Assembly: GCA_964247055.1 (NCBI GenBank)
Contig: OZ176051.1
Location: forward strand, 9,858,001 to 9,922,000
Origin: Paragordius varius
Taxonomy: Eukaryota; Nematomorpha
DNA length: 64,000 nt
Direction of reading: 5' to 3'
In this document: positions 35,189 to 47,500 of the stretch, in pieces
Numbering within the stretch: the first letter of the stretch is position 1
How the letters are laid out: each line of letters begins with the position of its first letter
The notes under the pieces: generated by a model
The model's database searches: none
What the model was told of the DNA's origin: nothing
What the model saw: only the letters and a program-made list of their open reading frames with translations
Made by a program: the position numbers and the translations under genes

Positions 35189-38100
35189 ATGAAACAGGTT
35201 CAGGTAAAACAAATACAAAACACCCTTGATAATTATAAAAAGATATTGGAAACGTCACAAGGATATAAAATTTTATTAAAAGTATTACCTATTATATAGT
35301 TTAGGATGATGTATTTTTAAACTATTTGGTATTGCTATTGGATAATTTTGATGAAAGCATTGTAAATGAATCACTCCAAATTTTAATAAATATTTCTAAG
35401 ACACAATATGGATATAAATTGAAACGGTTATCCAATTTAGCAAAAGTTTTGATATATTTAGATAGCAAGTTTTATTTTGTTTAATCAAAGATATACATCA
35501 ATTATCTTAAAAGACAAATTAAAAACTCTTCAAACGCACTTAAATTCCATAGAGTATATCTTAATTAACATTCAGGGTGGAAGATTCAAGCATTATCAAA
35601 CAGATTGATGGCGTATCTAAGATGTTTGAATTTTTCATAGAAGGTTTATCCCAAGTAAAAAAAATTATAATTAAAGGAAACCATAAAATTATGCCAAAAC
35701 TGCCTGATAAAAATTAAAGGAATTTTAAGCTTTACGTTTAATTCATCCAAATCAACCTGTATTATTCGCACAACCAAACTCTTTGACCCGCATGTATAAT
35801 TTATAAAATAATGTTATTTTATATAACAATTAAAAATTATACATTATTGCTATTATCTAAGTAAATTTTTAATTGAGATTTTTGGTATAATTAAACAGTT
35901 TCAAAGAATCTGGAGTGTGACACTAACATCATATATTGTTTTGATTTATTATTATTTTAGTGTTCTGTATTTTTGGCAGACTGCATTGATAAGCGGTAAT
36001 ATCAAGTCTTAAATCTTTTTAACAAAGGTTACAGTAACTAATTTTGATATTTATGCATTAATATATTCACAGGTTTCATGTTAAAATTGAAAATAATAAC
36101 ATTAAAATTAAAGTTAAATTATTTTGTTAAATTTATTAAGGACGACATCTTCCCCTTATCAACAACTTAAAAATTATTTTATTAAAAAACTTGGCCACAG
36201 AATTATTTAGAGCTTAAAGCTCTTTGTTTCCGGACTATATAGCCAACCCTAAAAATGATATTGCAAAGAAAATATATCAAAAAATTATCAATAGTAAAAA
36301 TATTTTAAACTGCTTAAAAAATTTTTTAATATGATTTAGCTTACGGTTCTCAAACTCTTGCACAATATACAATAAATATAGAAATCTCAATTAATTACAT
36401 GTTTTTAAAAATATCAACGGTTATTTTGCAAAATAAATCGCAAACTATTGGCCAAAAACTTTAAAAATACTACCGTTTAAAAGATTGGTAACTTTTTAAA
36501 ATCAAACCCTAATCGCATTTTAGATCTAAAATATATATTTTTTAGTATAATAATGTTAATATAAGGATGTAACTAAGAATATTGGATGTTCAATCGCTTG
36601 TTTTCTAGCGCTCTATGATTGCATTAATTATACTTTACAGTCATGTATATGTAGAATTGACAGATATTCGTTTTTAAATGATTATAATTTGTTTTTAATT
36701 GTTTTAATGTTTGATATGTCAACTTTCAACATGCGCATTTTTAAGCATTAAAATAATAATAGCTTATTTATTGTAAACAATTAAAAACAAAGTAAAATCA
36801 ATTAAAAACGTATATCTGACAATTCTAAACATACATGACTGTAATAAAATAAAAACGTTTTTAAAATACATATTTCTGAAAATGTAAAATTGTAAAATGT
36901 TTCGTAACTATTCAATATCCCTATTAAAATTGGAAATAAAATTATGAGTTTTCGAACCGGTTCCGTTTTTAGGATATTTTTACCACCATATACAAGCCGC
37001 TTAAAATAAAAACCTGAATACATTAAACATTATTATATCCATATAATAAATGTTTCGTATAAAACCCAAATCCTTTTGTATTTTACATGAGTCATAAAAT
37101 AATTTAACTTTACGAAAAAATAGTTCTAAAATGGATATTTAGAATGATTTTCGTTATATGGGCCATTACTACAAAAAACACGAAAAATTTTTATTTTATA
37201 CTGCCAAAATGTTGATGTTATATAAAAATATTGATCTAACACAAAAATTGTTTACGATATTTTGGATGGTCTTACATTTAATGTGACTTAATAATTCTTT
37301 GTAATTTTTATGTCAATAAATTTTTTTTAATATTAGTTGATAATTAAAGCCCTAAAACAAATCAATATTTCAGCCAACCTGCTTGTTTTGAATGAACACG
37401 GTGAAAAGGTATTTTTTTAAACTTTAAAAAAGCATTTTTTCGATTTTGCATGGATATCTTCATATTTTTTAAAATTACAGAGGGTTTAAATTTTATTTTA
37501 GCGTTTGTTATACTTCTAAAAATTTATAAAGTAATTTATATATTTTAAATATGCGTTTTGCTTAAAAGTTTTTTAAAATAGTGCTTTTTGTATACCAAAT
37601 TTATACATATTAACTCTTAAACAATGCTCCAAAAGATATAGTTTTATATTGTATATAATATGCATTTCAAAAACTTAACCTCCGGTGATAAATTAATTAG
37701 CGTCCTAAAAATGACGTGATATTGCTATGATGATTACATTTTTTAAATTTTGAGATCGTACCTTTTTTCTTATGTTTTCATTTATTCTTCTAATACTTAT
37801 TAAATTTGGAAAAGGCAATTGAAAAAGAAGTATTAATTAATTATACTTATTTGTTATATTTTTAATTAATGTTTTATCATGAAAAATTTAATTACCACAT
37901 TTTTAAAAATTACTATTATTATTACAAAAATTTTGTAGAAAACAATTATTGCCAAAGAGAAATTAAGTAATATTACTTTATACTAATCCTACAAATTCCT
38001 ACCACAACATAAATGACAGATAAAAAAGATTATTTGGTGAAGTTTTGAATTTTCATAAAAATATACGTCAAATATAAAATAAATGAAATTCATTTTATGA

Positions 38101-38341
38101 TATTTATTAATTATTTAATCAATAGGTCCCATTAACTATAGATGATGATTACATAATAAACGACGATGTAGTACAACCAGATAAAGACGGTCACCCTACA
38201 ACATCTCCTGACACAATTGATAATTCTCAAACGGTCTGTAAAACAAATGAGGCAAATCAATCTCAAGGTTTATTTGGTAACAAAGCTTCTGGATGGTTTA
38301 AAAGCGCTAAAACCTTCATAAATGAATCGTTTTATTGGTAA
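35189..38341 (+). CDS. ARMC1: ARMC1, armadillo repeat-containing protein 1
   Basis: Seven exons: 35189-35281, 35305-35468, 35491-35553, 35576-35654, 35677-35793, 37337-37408, 38126-38341; 267 residues (human 282). The first four introns are 23, 22, 22 and 22 nt; the last two are 1,543 and 717 nt. N-terminal half is helical armadillo-like (LQILINISKTQYGYKLKRLS). The C-terminal half has FFIEGLSQETIKLCQNCLIK IKGILSFTF, which follows the HIDGL...CEEALLKIKGVISFTF heavy-metal-like fold of ARMC1, then VLNEHGEKVP and an acidic linker, ending SGWFKSAKTFINESFYW, which matches the ARMC1 tail WLSTAANFLSRSFYW. ARMC1 acts at mitochondria with MIC/MIB proteins in mitochondrial distribution. Each splice is needed to keep frame and homology. 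Confidence 0.93.
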
Positions 38342-39250
38342 AGAAGAATATAACCTATGGCATTTAATTTGATATAACGCAGGAAAATTAACTCAAATAA
38401 ATAACTTTTTTATATGTTTGTAAACATGGTTGCCCAGTATTTATTTCTTAAAAGGTGATTAAGTTAAAAAAGTTATAGTCCTAAAAACTAATTGATTTGT
38501 CCCGGAACCTTAAATGATAAACAGTAAAAATTGATAATATACTGACAAATCGTAAAAATAATATTTTTTTCTAAAAGACAACCATACACTAATTATTAAA
38601 ACTCTTTGTTTTACCATGCAATGAGATATGTAAATTGGTAATACAATCAATTATATATTTTACGACCGTATTTAAATTATTTTTAAAGGATAAATTAAGA
38701 TATAAAAGGTATGGGCTGTCTTTTGAAAAAAAATTGTCTTTATATTTTTACCTTTGTCCGTTTCAATTTTACTGTACGTTTTTAGAATTTTTTTAATTTT
38801 CTACATTATTCTTGTGACTCCACTATGTATGTAATTATAGTTTCATATTTATCAATATCTAATGTCAGGCCACAAAAGTTTATTTTAGAAGCTTTATCAA
38901 TGATAGAAAAGACTGAAATAAAAATTTAAAATATAAATAATTGGTTAGTAGGAAGCATATGAAAATATTAATTCTACAACCAATAAATATATTTATAATT
39001 AAATAAGAAGCTAGTTTCCCGGCTTTTTACAACATAGATAATTCATATTGGCCCAAAGGAATTTATACGAACAGAAAAGGGCAACCAATTCACTTATGAT
39101 TAAACCATTAAATATAACATCAATACATAATAAAAATGGGCAAATCTTATAACGAGATTCTTTGAAAACGTCTTCTTATTTATGGATTAAAACCTTAACG
39201 GTTTTTGCAAAAATAGTATATCACTCTCGATGTGTGTTTATTGTTTTAAT
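38342..39250. other. Intergenic stretch between convergent ARMC1 and ARFGAP1
   Basis: AT-rich, no gene seen. Holds presumed 3' UTR of ARMC1. Confidence 0.5.
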
Positions 39251-39747
39251 CAGGGGTGGCCAAAACGCGGCCCCCGAATGGAATCAATAATTTGCAAAAT
39301 ATTCTGACAAAACTTGGTAAAATTGATATTCCTTAGACAATTTTTTCTAAATAAGTTGATCGATATAGCGAGAATGGGAAAAATTGTTGCTTCCTGATTT
39401 CTTTTTAAAGTGTTATGTTTGAAATCTCAGAAATTATTTATGAATGCCCATATATATTTCGACCCGTCGTAATTTTGAGGTAAAAATGCGGCTTACAAAG
39501 CCATTTGTTAATATTGTCAACGAGAACGAATATTTTATGTTAAGATAATAATTTGTATTCTCGTAAAATTTATTAAATTCAAATTATATCCAAAATTTTC
39601 GATACATGAGAGTATCTTTTTCAATGGATTAACTAAAACAAAGGAAAATAATAATAAGATTAATTTAAACAAAATTTTTGGATATAGTTTGAATTTAATA
39701 AATTTTACGAGAATACAAATTAAAGCCATTTGTGTTGGACTACCCTG
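39251..39747. mobile_element. Non-autonomous hAT element with nested inverted repeat
   Basis: Left end CAGGGGTGGCCAAAACGCGG, right end TTGGACTACCCTG, flanked by GTTTTAAT (39243-39250) and GTTTTAAC (39748-39755). The left terminus is the same CAGGGGTGGCCA as the complete hAT at 16648, so that family may have mobilised it. Within it, arms of about 48 bp at 39550-39598 and 39673-39721 (TTTGTATTCTCGTAAAATTT...) form a separate hairpin with a loop of about 75 bp; AAAGCCATTTGT flanks that hairpin on both sides (near 39497 and 39722). Confidence 0.75.
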
Positions 39748-40131
39748 GTTTTAACCATGAAAAAGCAATAATTCCCATGTCTAAAAGGACAATTTTTGTT
39801 AATATAGGTAAAAAAAATTTTTAATATGCTCTAATAAGATGCCAAAACAAAGAGTGATCATTAAAAGGAAAGTAATGTGCTCACACCACTATGTCAATAA
39901 ATATATTTATTTGTTATAGAAATTGTTTAAGTGGATTGGATAATAGGTTAAAATTATAGATAAGGGTTTTGTATATATGACTGATGTAATGTTTGTGATT
40001 ATATGATTTAAAAAAATTAAAAATTTAATAAAACACCACAAAGGTTATAATAAATGTAAAATTTTATTTTTATTCCATACATATCGTAGTAAATTTAATT
40101 ATTTGTGAGCTAGCAATCGTAAAGGGCTCAT

Positions 40132-43100
40132 TTACCATTCATCCCATGAGCTTGTTTGTTTTGAATTATTTTTATTACCCTTATTGGTATGTACAGTACC
40201 AGTATTTTGTTTGGCCGCATTATTTTGAGAATGAAACCCTTGGAAACCACCAAATGAATCCTCATCATCAATTGATATGCTATTTTTATCATAAAAATGA
40301 TTTAGTAATATAATATTTCCACTATACGACCATTTTGGAATTTTTTTAATAAAGACTATTTTTGATTGTTTATTTATTTTATAAATCCTTTTGTAGGAAT
40401 TAATATATTATGACTTGGTATAAAGCATGCCTATTGACGCAAAACACACGCACATAGTTTGTTGTTAATTTAAAACTTATCACAAAATTGTAATTTTAAG
40501 CGGTCCGGTATTTAAAAAGTCTAACAAACATTTAAAAAAAAATTAAGTGTTGACAGAATGAAGTCCGCAATATTTAAATTATTCAACCAGTCCTAATATG
40601 ACAATATTTTATATTTACCTATTATTATCTATTCCACCATACGAGGTGTATTTGGTTGATTTATCCGTCCCTGTAATATTTTTAGCATTATTTACATTAT
40701 GTTTGGCTTTTGTACGATGATCTTTCCTGCTAGGCGACATGTCATGTTTATGTTTAAGGTTTGAATTTGATGAAACAAAACCGCCAAAATCATCATTATC
40801 AGTGTTGATGTCTGAATCATGGCTCAAATTAACATTGGGTATAAATGCATTTTTGTGATGCTTGCTAAATTTTACCAATATTTAAATTGAAAAGGGGTGA
40901 TATTGTTACTAAAATGATCGGATATGATCAATTAAGAAATGTAAAAGATCCAGAGACCTTAAAAAATGACTAGTTAAACTATAACATTAACCCTTCAAAT
41001 TCACCCTTGACAATTCAAATTCACCCTAAAATTATGTTTTTAAGATTAAAAATACCCTGTATTTTTCTATATTTTTAAAAAATAAAATTTTGTTTAAAAT
41101 TAAAATAGAACTGAAAAAATAATAATGCCATAAAGATATACTATTATTAATGAACAGGTTAAGCCCAAAAACATATAATTTATTATTAGAATAATTTGGA
41201 ATTGTTCGAGGGTGAATTTGAATTGTTTAAGGGTGAGGACGTGATTGAAAATATATTTAAACTGTTTAAAAATGTATAAAAATAATGGGTCAATTCTCTT
41301 AAACAATTTTCGTAAATTATTTTAAGTCAAATATTATTTGCACTTTTAGTTTAAATTCCATGATTATAACTGTAAATCGTTAAACATTTTTTAACAGCAA
41401 TCTAGTCGGTTATCATTGTCGATATCGATCAAAAATGCAAGGTAGTGTCATAAAATTAATAATATTACCTTGAATAGTCATCGTTTGGAAAATTTCCTTC
41501 ATCAATATTTCCATAGAGAGTACCTTGGTGTGAATTAGGGCTATTTATTATACCACCAAAACTATCAGGATTCAAATTGAGGTCACGATACTTTGAAGCA
41601 AGGAAAGTGGAAGCATCGTTTATACCAATTTTTGCAATATTTGTGGCCTAAAATAATATATATATGTTAAGTATTTTTGTTATGAAAAAAATTATTTTTG
41701 CTATAGCTATAAAATAAATTATTATGGCTTGTAAATAATTTATACATATTTACCTATTTTAAATTAATAAAAAAAACGGCACATATCCGTTTTTTAATAC
41801 TAATATTTTAAATGTCTCATGGGTTTAGTAAAGCCGCAATGTATTTTGGCATATGTAAGAATTGTGGTTTTAAAATTCCATAACGTTTCGACATTGTTTT
41901 GTTCCGGTAAATGTAAATCTGTGTTTTGAGTATATTCGGATAATAATTTTGGATGCTTTAATTTTGCTATATTTATTTTTTGAGGTTGAAATACAGTCTT
42001 ACGGATTTTCTCAATAATTAGAAATGCTGTTGTTATCTTGTGTTGGTAAGAGGATTAATAGTAAGTTTTGATGTTTGTTAGATGTTACCTAATGTTTTTC
42101 GGATAGCAGAATTATATGTTTTATGCTGGTCGGTCATTTTCTTAAAATGGGTATTTGCAACTATAAGTTGACTTGCATTACAAAAGTCTAGCAAACGCTC
42201 ACCCATCTTATCGAGAGTTCCAACGCCATTTCCGCCATGGTATTCATTACTATCATTACTAATATGACAATTTCAACCTCAAAAAATAAATATAGCAAAG
42301 TTAAAGGATTCAAAATTATTAACCGATTATACCAAAAACACAGAGTTACATATACCCGAACGTAACAATGTTGAAACTCTATGGGAAAATTTTAAAAGCA
42401 CAATTCTAACAGCTGCCAAAAAACATTGTGGCTTTACTAAACCAATGAGGCAACGGAAAAGCTGGTGGTGGAATCATGAAATAAAACCATTGTTGCGTGA
42501 AAAAGGCGAAGCATATAAAAAATGGAAAAGTTCCAAAAATAATGATGATAAAAAACGAGAGGTCCGAAAGGCCATTCGACACGCTATGAATGAAAAATCC
42601 GTTAAAATCGCTGAAAGTTTAGAAAAAGATTTTAAAAACCAAACGATTTTAAAAAGACTCAATAACCTTAACAATAATAATAAAGATGTTAAAACCAAAA
42701 ATGTATTAAAAATGATAATGATAATATAATTACGAATCCCTGAGTCAAAGATATTTGGAAAAAGAACTCAGAAAAACAACTCAACCAAGTACCGACCAAA
42801 CAATTTAGCACGGTTTCACCAGTAGCTGGTCCCATACAAGAAATCACTATAGATGAAGTCACAACTCCAATCAATAAATTAAAAAGCAACAAAGCTCCAG
42901 GCCCAAGCAGCCTTTCAGTCGACCTCATTCGACCCATCAGAAACACTGCAGAGTAACTGACAAAACTCTTAAACCAAATAATAATTACAAACCAAACTCC
43001 CAGCGATTGGAAGAACAGCATAATAATCCCCATTTATAAAAATAAAGGCGATCCACTAAAAACATCGTCCTACAGACCTCTGAAACTTCTGAAACATACA

Positions 43101-44521
43101 CTTAAATTATTCAAAATTATATTAGAAAACAGGCTGAGAAAACATATAAACATAAATTCGAATCAGTCATTCCGTCCAAACAGTAGCACAATCGATCCCT
43201 TGTTTGTGCTAAGACGCTTACACGAAAAATATCTGGAAAAGAAACAAAAGCTATATCATGTCTTTGTAGATCTGGAACGTGCGTTTGATCAAATACCACG
43301 CTCCACAATTCAATGGGCACTGCGTAAAAATGGAATAGAAGAATATACTATACAAATCTTATTACTGCTCTATAAAAATACAACAACCAACATTAGAACC
43401 AATATCGGCAATACAAGCCATTTCCCAACCAACGCTGGACTACATCAGGGTTCAGTCCTAAATCCACTCCTTTTTATTACTATAATGGATGCGGCAACGC
43501 AAGACATAAGAACTGAAAGCCCTTGGGAAATGTTATTCGCCGACGACCTCGTGATAACGACACGATCATGAGATCAACTGGTAAATAACTATACCAAGTG
43601 GAAAAAATGCCTAGAACAACATGGAATGATTATAAACCCAACAAAAACAAAAATAATGATAACGGGTGAAAGTGAAACATTTATACCCCTGCTCCATTTG
43701 CAGTAAGGAAGTACGTTTAAATTCCATTAAATGCATATCGCAAATGTGGGTACACAAAAACTGCTCTAAAATAAAAGGCAAGTTAACAAATGAAATAAAA
43801 ATGTTTAAATTGTTTAGACCCAAGTAATAATAATTTTAATCGACCAAAGCAACTTAACATTGATGGACATAACATCGAATTGGTAGACTCTTTTGTTTAC
43901 TTAGGAGATATCATCATATCTCAGGGAATATAAAAGGCTTCAAAAGAAGAATACAACAAGGTTGGATAAAATATAATCAGTTAAAATATGTTTTCCAAAA
44001 CAAAAATGTTAACAATCATAATAAATGGTTTCTTTACAAGGCAGGAATAACACCAGCTCTTACCTATGGTTCTGAACCTGGGCATTAAACAAAACTAATC
44101 AAACAAAACTCCTAACTAGTGAGAGCCGAATACTCGAAAGCTGCTTTCGTACACCAGAAATACCAACTTTCGTTAAAAAAAACCGATAAAATCGATTATA
44201 TCATCCAAACTAATAGATTGCTTCTCTACGGTCATACTCAGAGAAGAGACGCCACCCATCCTTTAAAAACTGTAGAAAACGTTAATGTTGATGGCAATAG
44301 AACAAAGGGACGACCACTCTTTTCTTATAATGATAATATAAAAATGAACTTGAATCAACGTAGCCTTTCCACAGAACAATGTAAAGATCGTAATTCGGGA
44401 ATTACTTCGTGGACACAAAACTCCGAATATGGAGTCCTAATATTATCCATCCATCCATTTTAAATGTAAGACAAAAGAATATTTTGAAAATAAAAGTATT
44501 TACAGTGAAAAGGTTATTGGG

Positions 44522-44567
<46 letters not shown>

Positions 44568-47500
44568 AACTTAAATTAGGCCAAGATATACCTTAGATGT
44601 TAAATCAACCAATTTTGAGGTGTGCGTAGATAGGACCTGGTTCAATTTTTCCTTATTTCCAATGTATTCATTGAGATTGGTGCTCAATTCAAAGGCTTTT
44701 TGTCCAGTTTGGGAGCCAATCTTGACGACTTTGTCGGATGAATAAGCCAAAATTTTGCCAGCATTACTGCTAAAGGCTGACCATCCCTAATGTAATAATT
44801 AATGATCAATTAACTTTCAAGTATAAATTAGAATCACGTAAAAGAATTTATTTGAAACGTGAATCATAAACACTATTTCAGTAATTAGATTGCAAGTTAA
44901 AATTGTCAAAAGTATACTCTTTTGAATTGATATTTTTATTAATTTTAAATATTCGTATCGTCTTTGTGTAATGGCTAGCCATTGTATCCGTATAGAAGTT
45001 GTCTGTAATATTTGCGATCCTGCCAGGCGTTATCATCAATGTTGGCAACACTTAAATCATTATTTATTGTTTTTTCCCAGTTGAATGTTGGTCTGCCCCT
45101 GCGATTGTTACCTTCGGGATGTAGGGATAAAATTTTATTTGTCCATTGTTCTGGAGCACGTTTGATGTGTCCGAAATATCTGAGCCTATTTTTTCTGAGC
45201 ATGACATTTAAAGGTTCAATTTGGTAGAGTTGATGTAAATTTGAATTTGACTTATTGGGTTGGAATAAATTTAGTATCCGTTTTTCTAAGTTCATTAGTT
45301 TTTTCTCGATTGAATCTGTCATCGGCCACGTTTCGCAACCATACAGGAGTATGGGACGTATGCCGGCTTTGTAAATCAAACCTTTGTTTTTTGCTGATAT
45401 GTGTTTATTTTTGAGGACAAATTTAAGTTGATGATATTTTACCCAAGTCTGTTGGGATCTATATTTAACTGATTGGTTTATTCCACCTAGGCAATGTATG
45501 ACATCACCCAAGTATTTGAAATTATTCACCAATTCGATTTTAATGTCTGCCATATAAACGTAATTTAGGGAAGTGGATGAGTGATTTATTGTTTTATTTT
45601 TACATGATTCACATATAAATTTGTCATTATTGATTAGTTTCCCTTTTATAAGCGAGCACTTTTTGTGTACCCACTTATTGCATGATGTACATAGGATTGA
45701 ATTGAGTTTAACATCTAAATCACATACTCCACATGGAAACTTAGGTCGTTCATATACAGTTTCACCCGTTATCATTACCTTTGTTTTGCTTATATTTATA
45801 TTCATTCCACCCTTTTCTAAGTGTGATTTCCATGTGTTGTACTTTTGATTTAATGCTTCCATTGATGTTGCGGTGAGGACAATGTCGTCCGCATAGATAA
45901 GTTCCCATGGTGGGCCTTGTTTTATATCTTTTGTTAGGTAATCCATTATTAAAATGAAGAGTAGAGGGCTTAGGATGGAGCCTTGATGAAGACCAGATTC
46001 GTTTGGAACAAAAGCTGTGTTACCTAGTGTTAATCTGACGCAGTTTGTTGTTTTGTAGTACATCATTTCTATTGATTTAATTATCCAATCATCTACATTA
46101 TTGGCTCGTAGTGTGGATGTGATCAACTTCCTGGGGATACAATCAAAGGCCCTTTGTAAATCAATAAAAACATGATATAGTTTTTTATTTTTCGCTAAAT
46201 AGTTCTCTTGCAATCTTCTCAAAATGAAGATGGCATCAATTGTGCTACTGTTTGGTTTATAGGCATATTGTGATTCCTGTATACTAACGATTGATATTAG
46301 TTTTGATTCAATAATGGATTCAAAAATTTTTAACGGGTGTTCCAATAACTTAAGTGGTCGGTAGGAGGAGCAAACGAGTATGTCTCTTTTGTTTTTATAA
46401 ATGGGTATGATGGTGCTTTTTGACCAATCATTAGGGATGCGATTTGTTGATAAGATTAGATTGAATATGTTAGTTAAATGTATAATGCATTGTGGTAAAG
46501 CTTTGATCATGTCACAGCTGAGTTCAGATGGACCTGTAGCTTTGTTATTTTTCATCTTGGCCAAGGCATCTCTTACATCGTCTGTTGTTATCAATGGTCG
46601 AGGACCAATTGCTGGTGGTTGGTTTATTGTTTCAAAATCATGTTTTTGTGCAAATTGTTCTTTGTAATACGTTGTCCAGACATTGCTTATGTCACTCCAC
46701 TCAGTTACTAGTTGTTGATCTTTATCTTTAATATAGGAAATTTGTTTAATGTCCTTTTTATTATTGTTAACTGAATTTATTGTTCGAAAAATCTTGAGAT
46801 TTTTCATGTCTTGTTCTAATTTTTTATTTTAAATATATAAGAAAACACAAACATTTACCATACAAATTATCAATTAGGAATAACTCATTGTTGAAAAAAT
46901 ATTAACGATTAATGCTCTAGGTGACATCCTTCGATATATATAAGCTAAAAATTAATATTTTTTTGATTGCTTCCATTTTTATTTTGAGGCCATGTTTTTG
47001 GAAACATGAATGCCATTTGAGATGTGGACTTTTCAATTTGTGTGCTGTTTTTGCAGTTATGATATCGGCGTATAGGATGTTCCATGGTGGAACTGCAATG
47101 TCTCTGCTTATATAATCCATTATTTTTATAAAAAGTAGTGGTCTCAAAGTTGAGCCCTGATGGAGGCCTATATTAATGTTAAAATAATTTGTGTTTACCA
47201 CTGGTATTTTAACGCAGCTTAGTGCGTTTTCATACAGAAGCATTATCAATTTTATTTAATATTCTTCGATTTTTTGGTACCTTAATGCCTTAATTATGAG
47301 GTGTCTAGGTATGGTGTCAAACGCTCTCTCCAGATCAATAAAGATGTGAACAGCTTCTGACCTTTTGGTAGCAGATGATTTAAAATGAAAATGAGCTCTA
47401 AATTGCTTTTACCTTCTTGAAAAGCGAATTGATTTTTATTAATTGTTATTTTTTAATTCTATTTTTAATCACTGTTTCAAGCATGTTCCACCATGGAACT

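Noticed and set aside
39535-39729. Minus-strand 64-codon frame
   Set aside because: It spans both arms of the nested hairpin, so its repeated KFIKFKL/NLINFTR ends are an inverted-repeat artefact.
42474-43033. Minus-strand hydrophobic frames
   Set aside because: Reverse shadows of the LINE polymerase frame.
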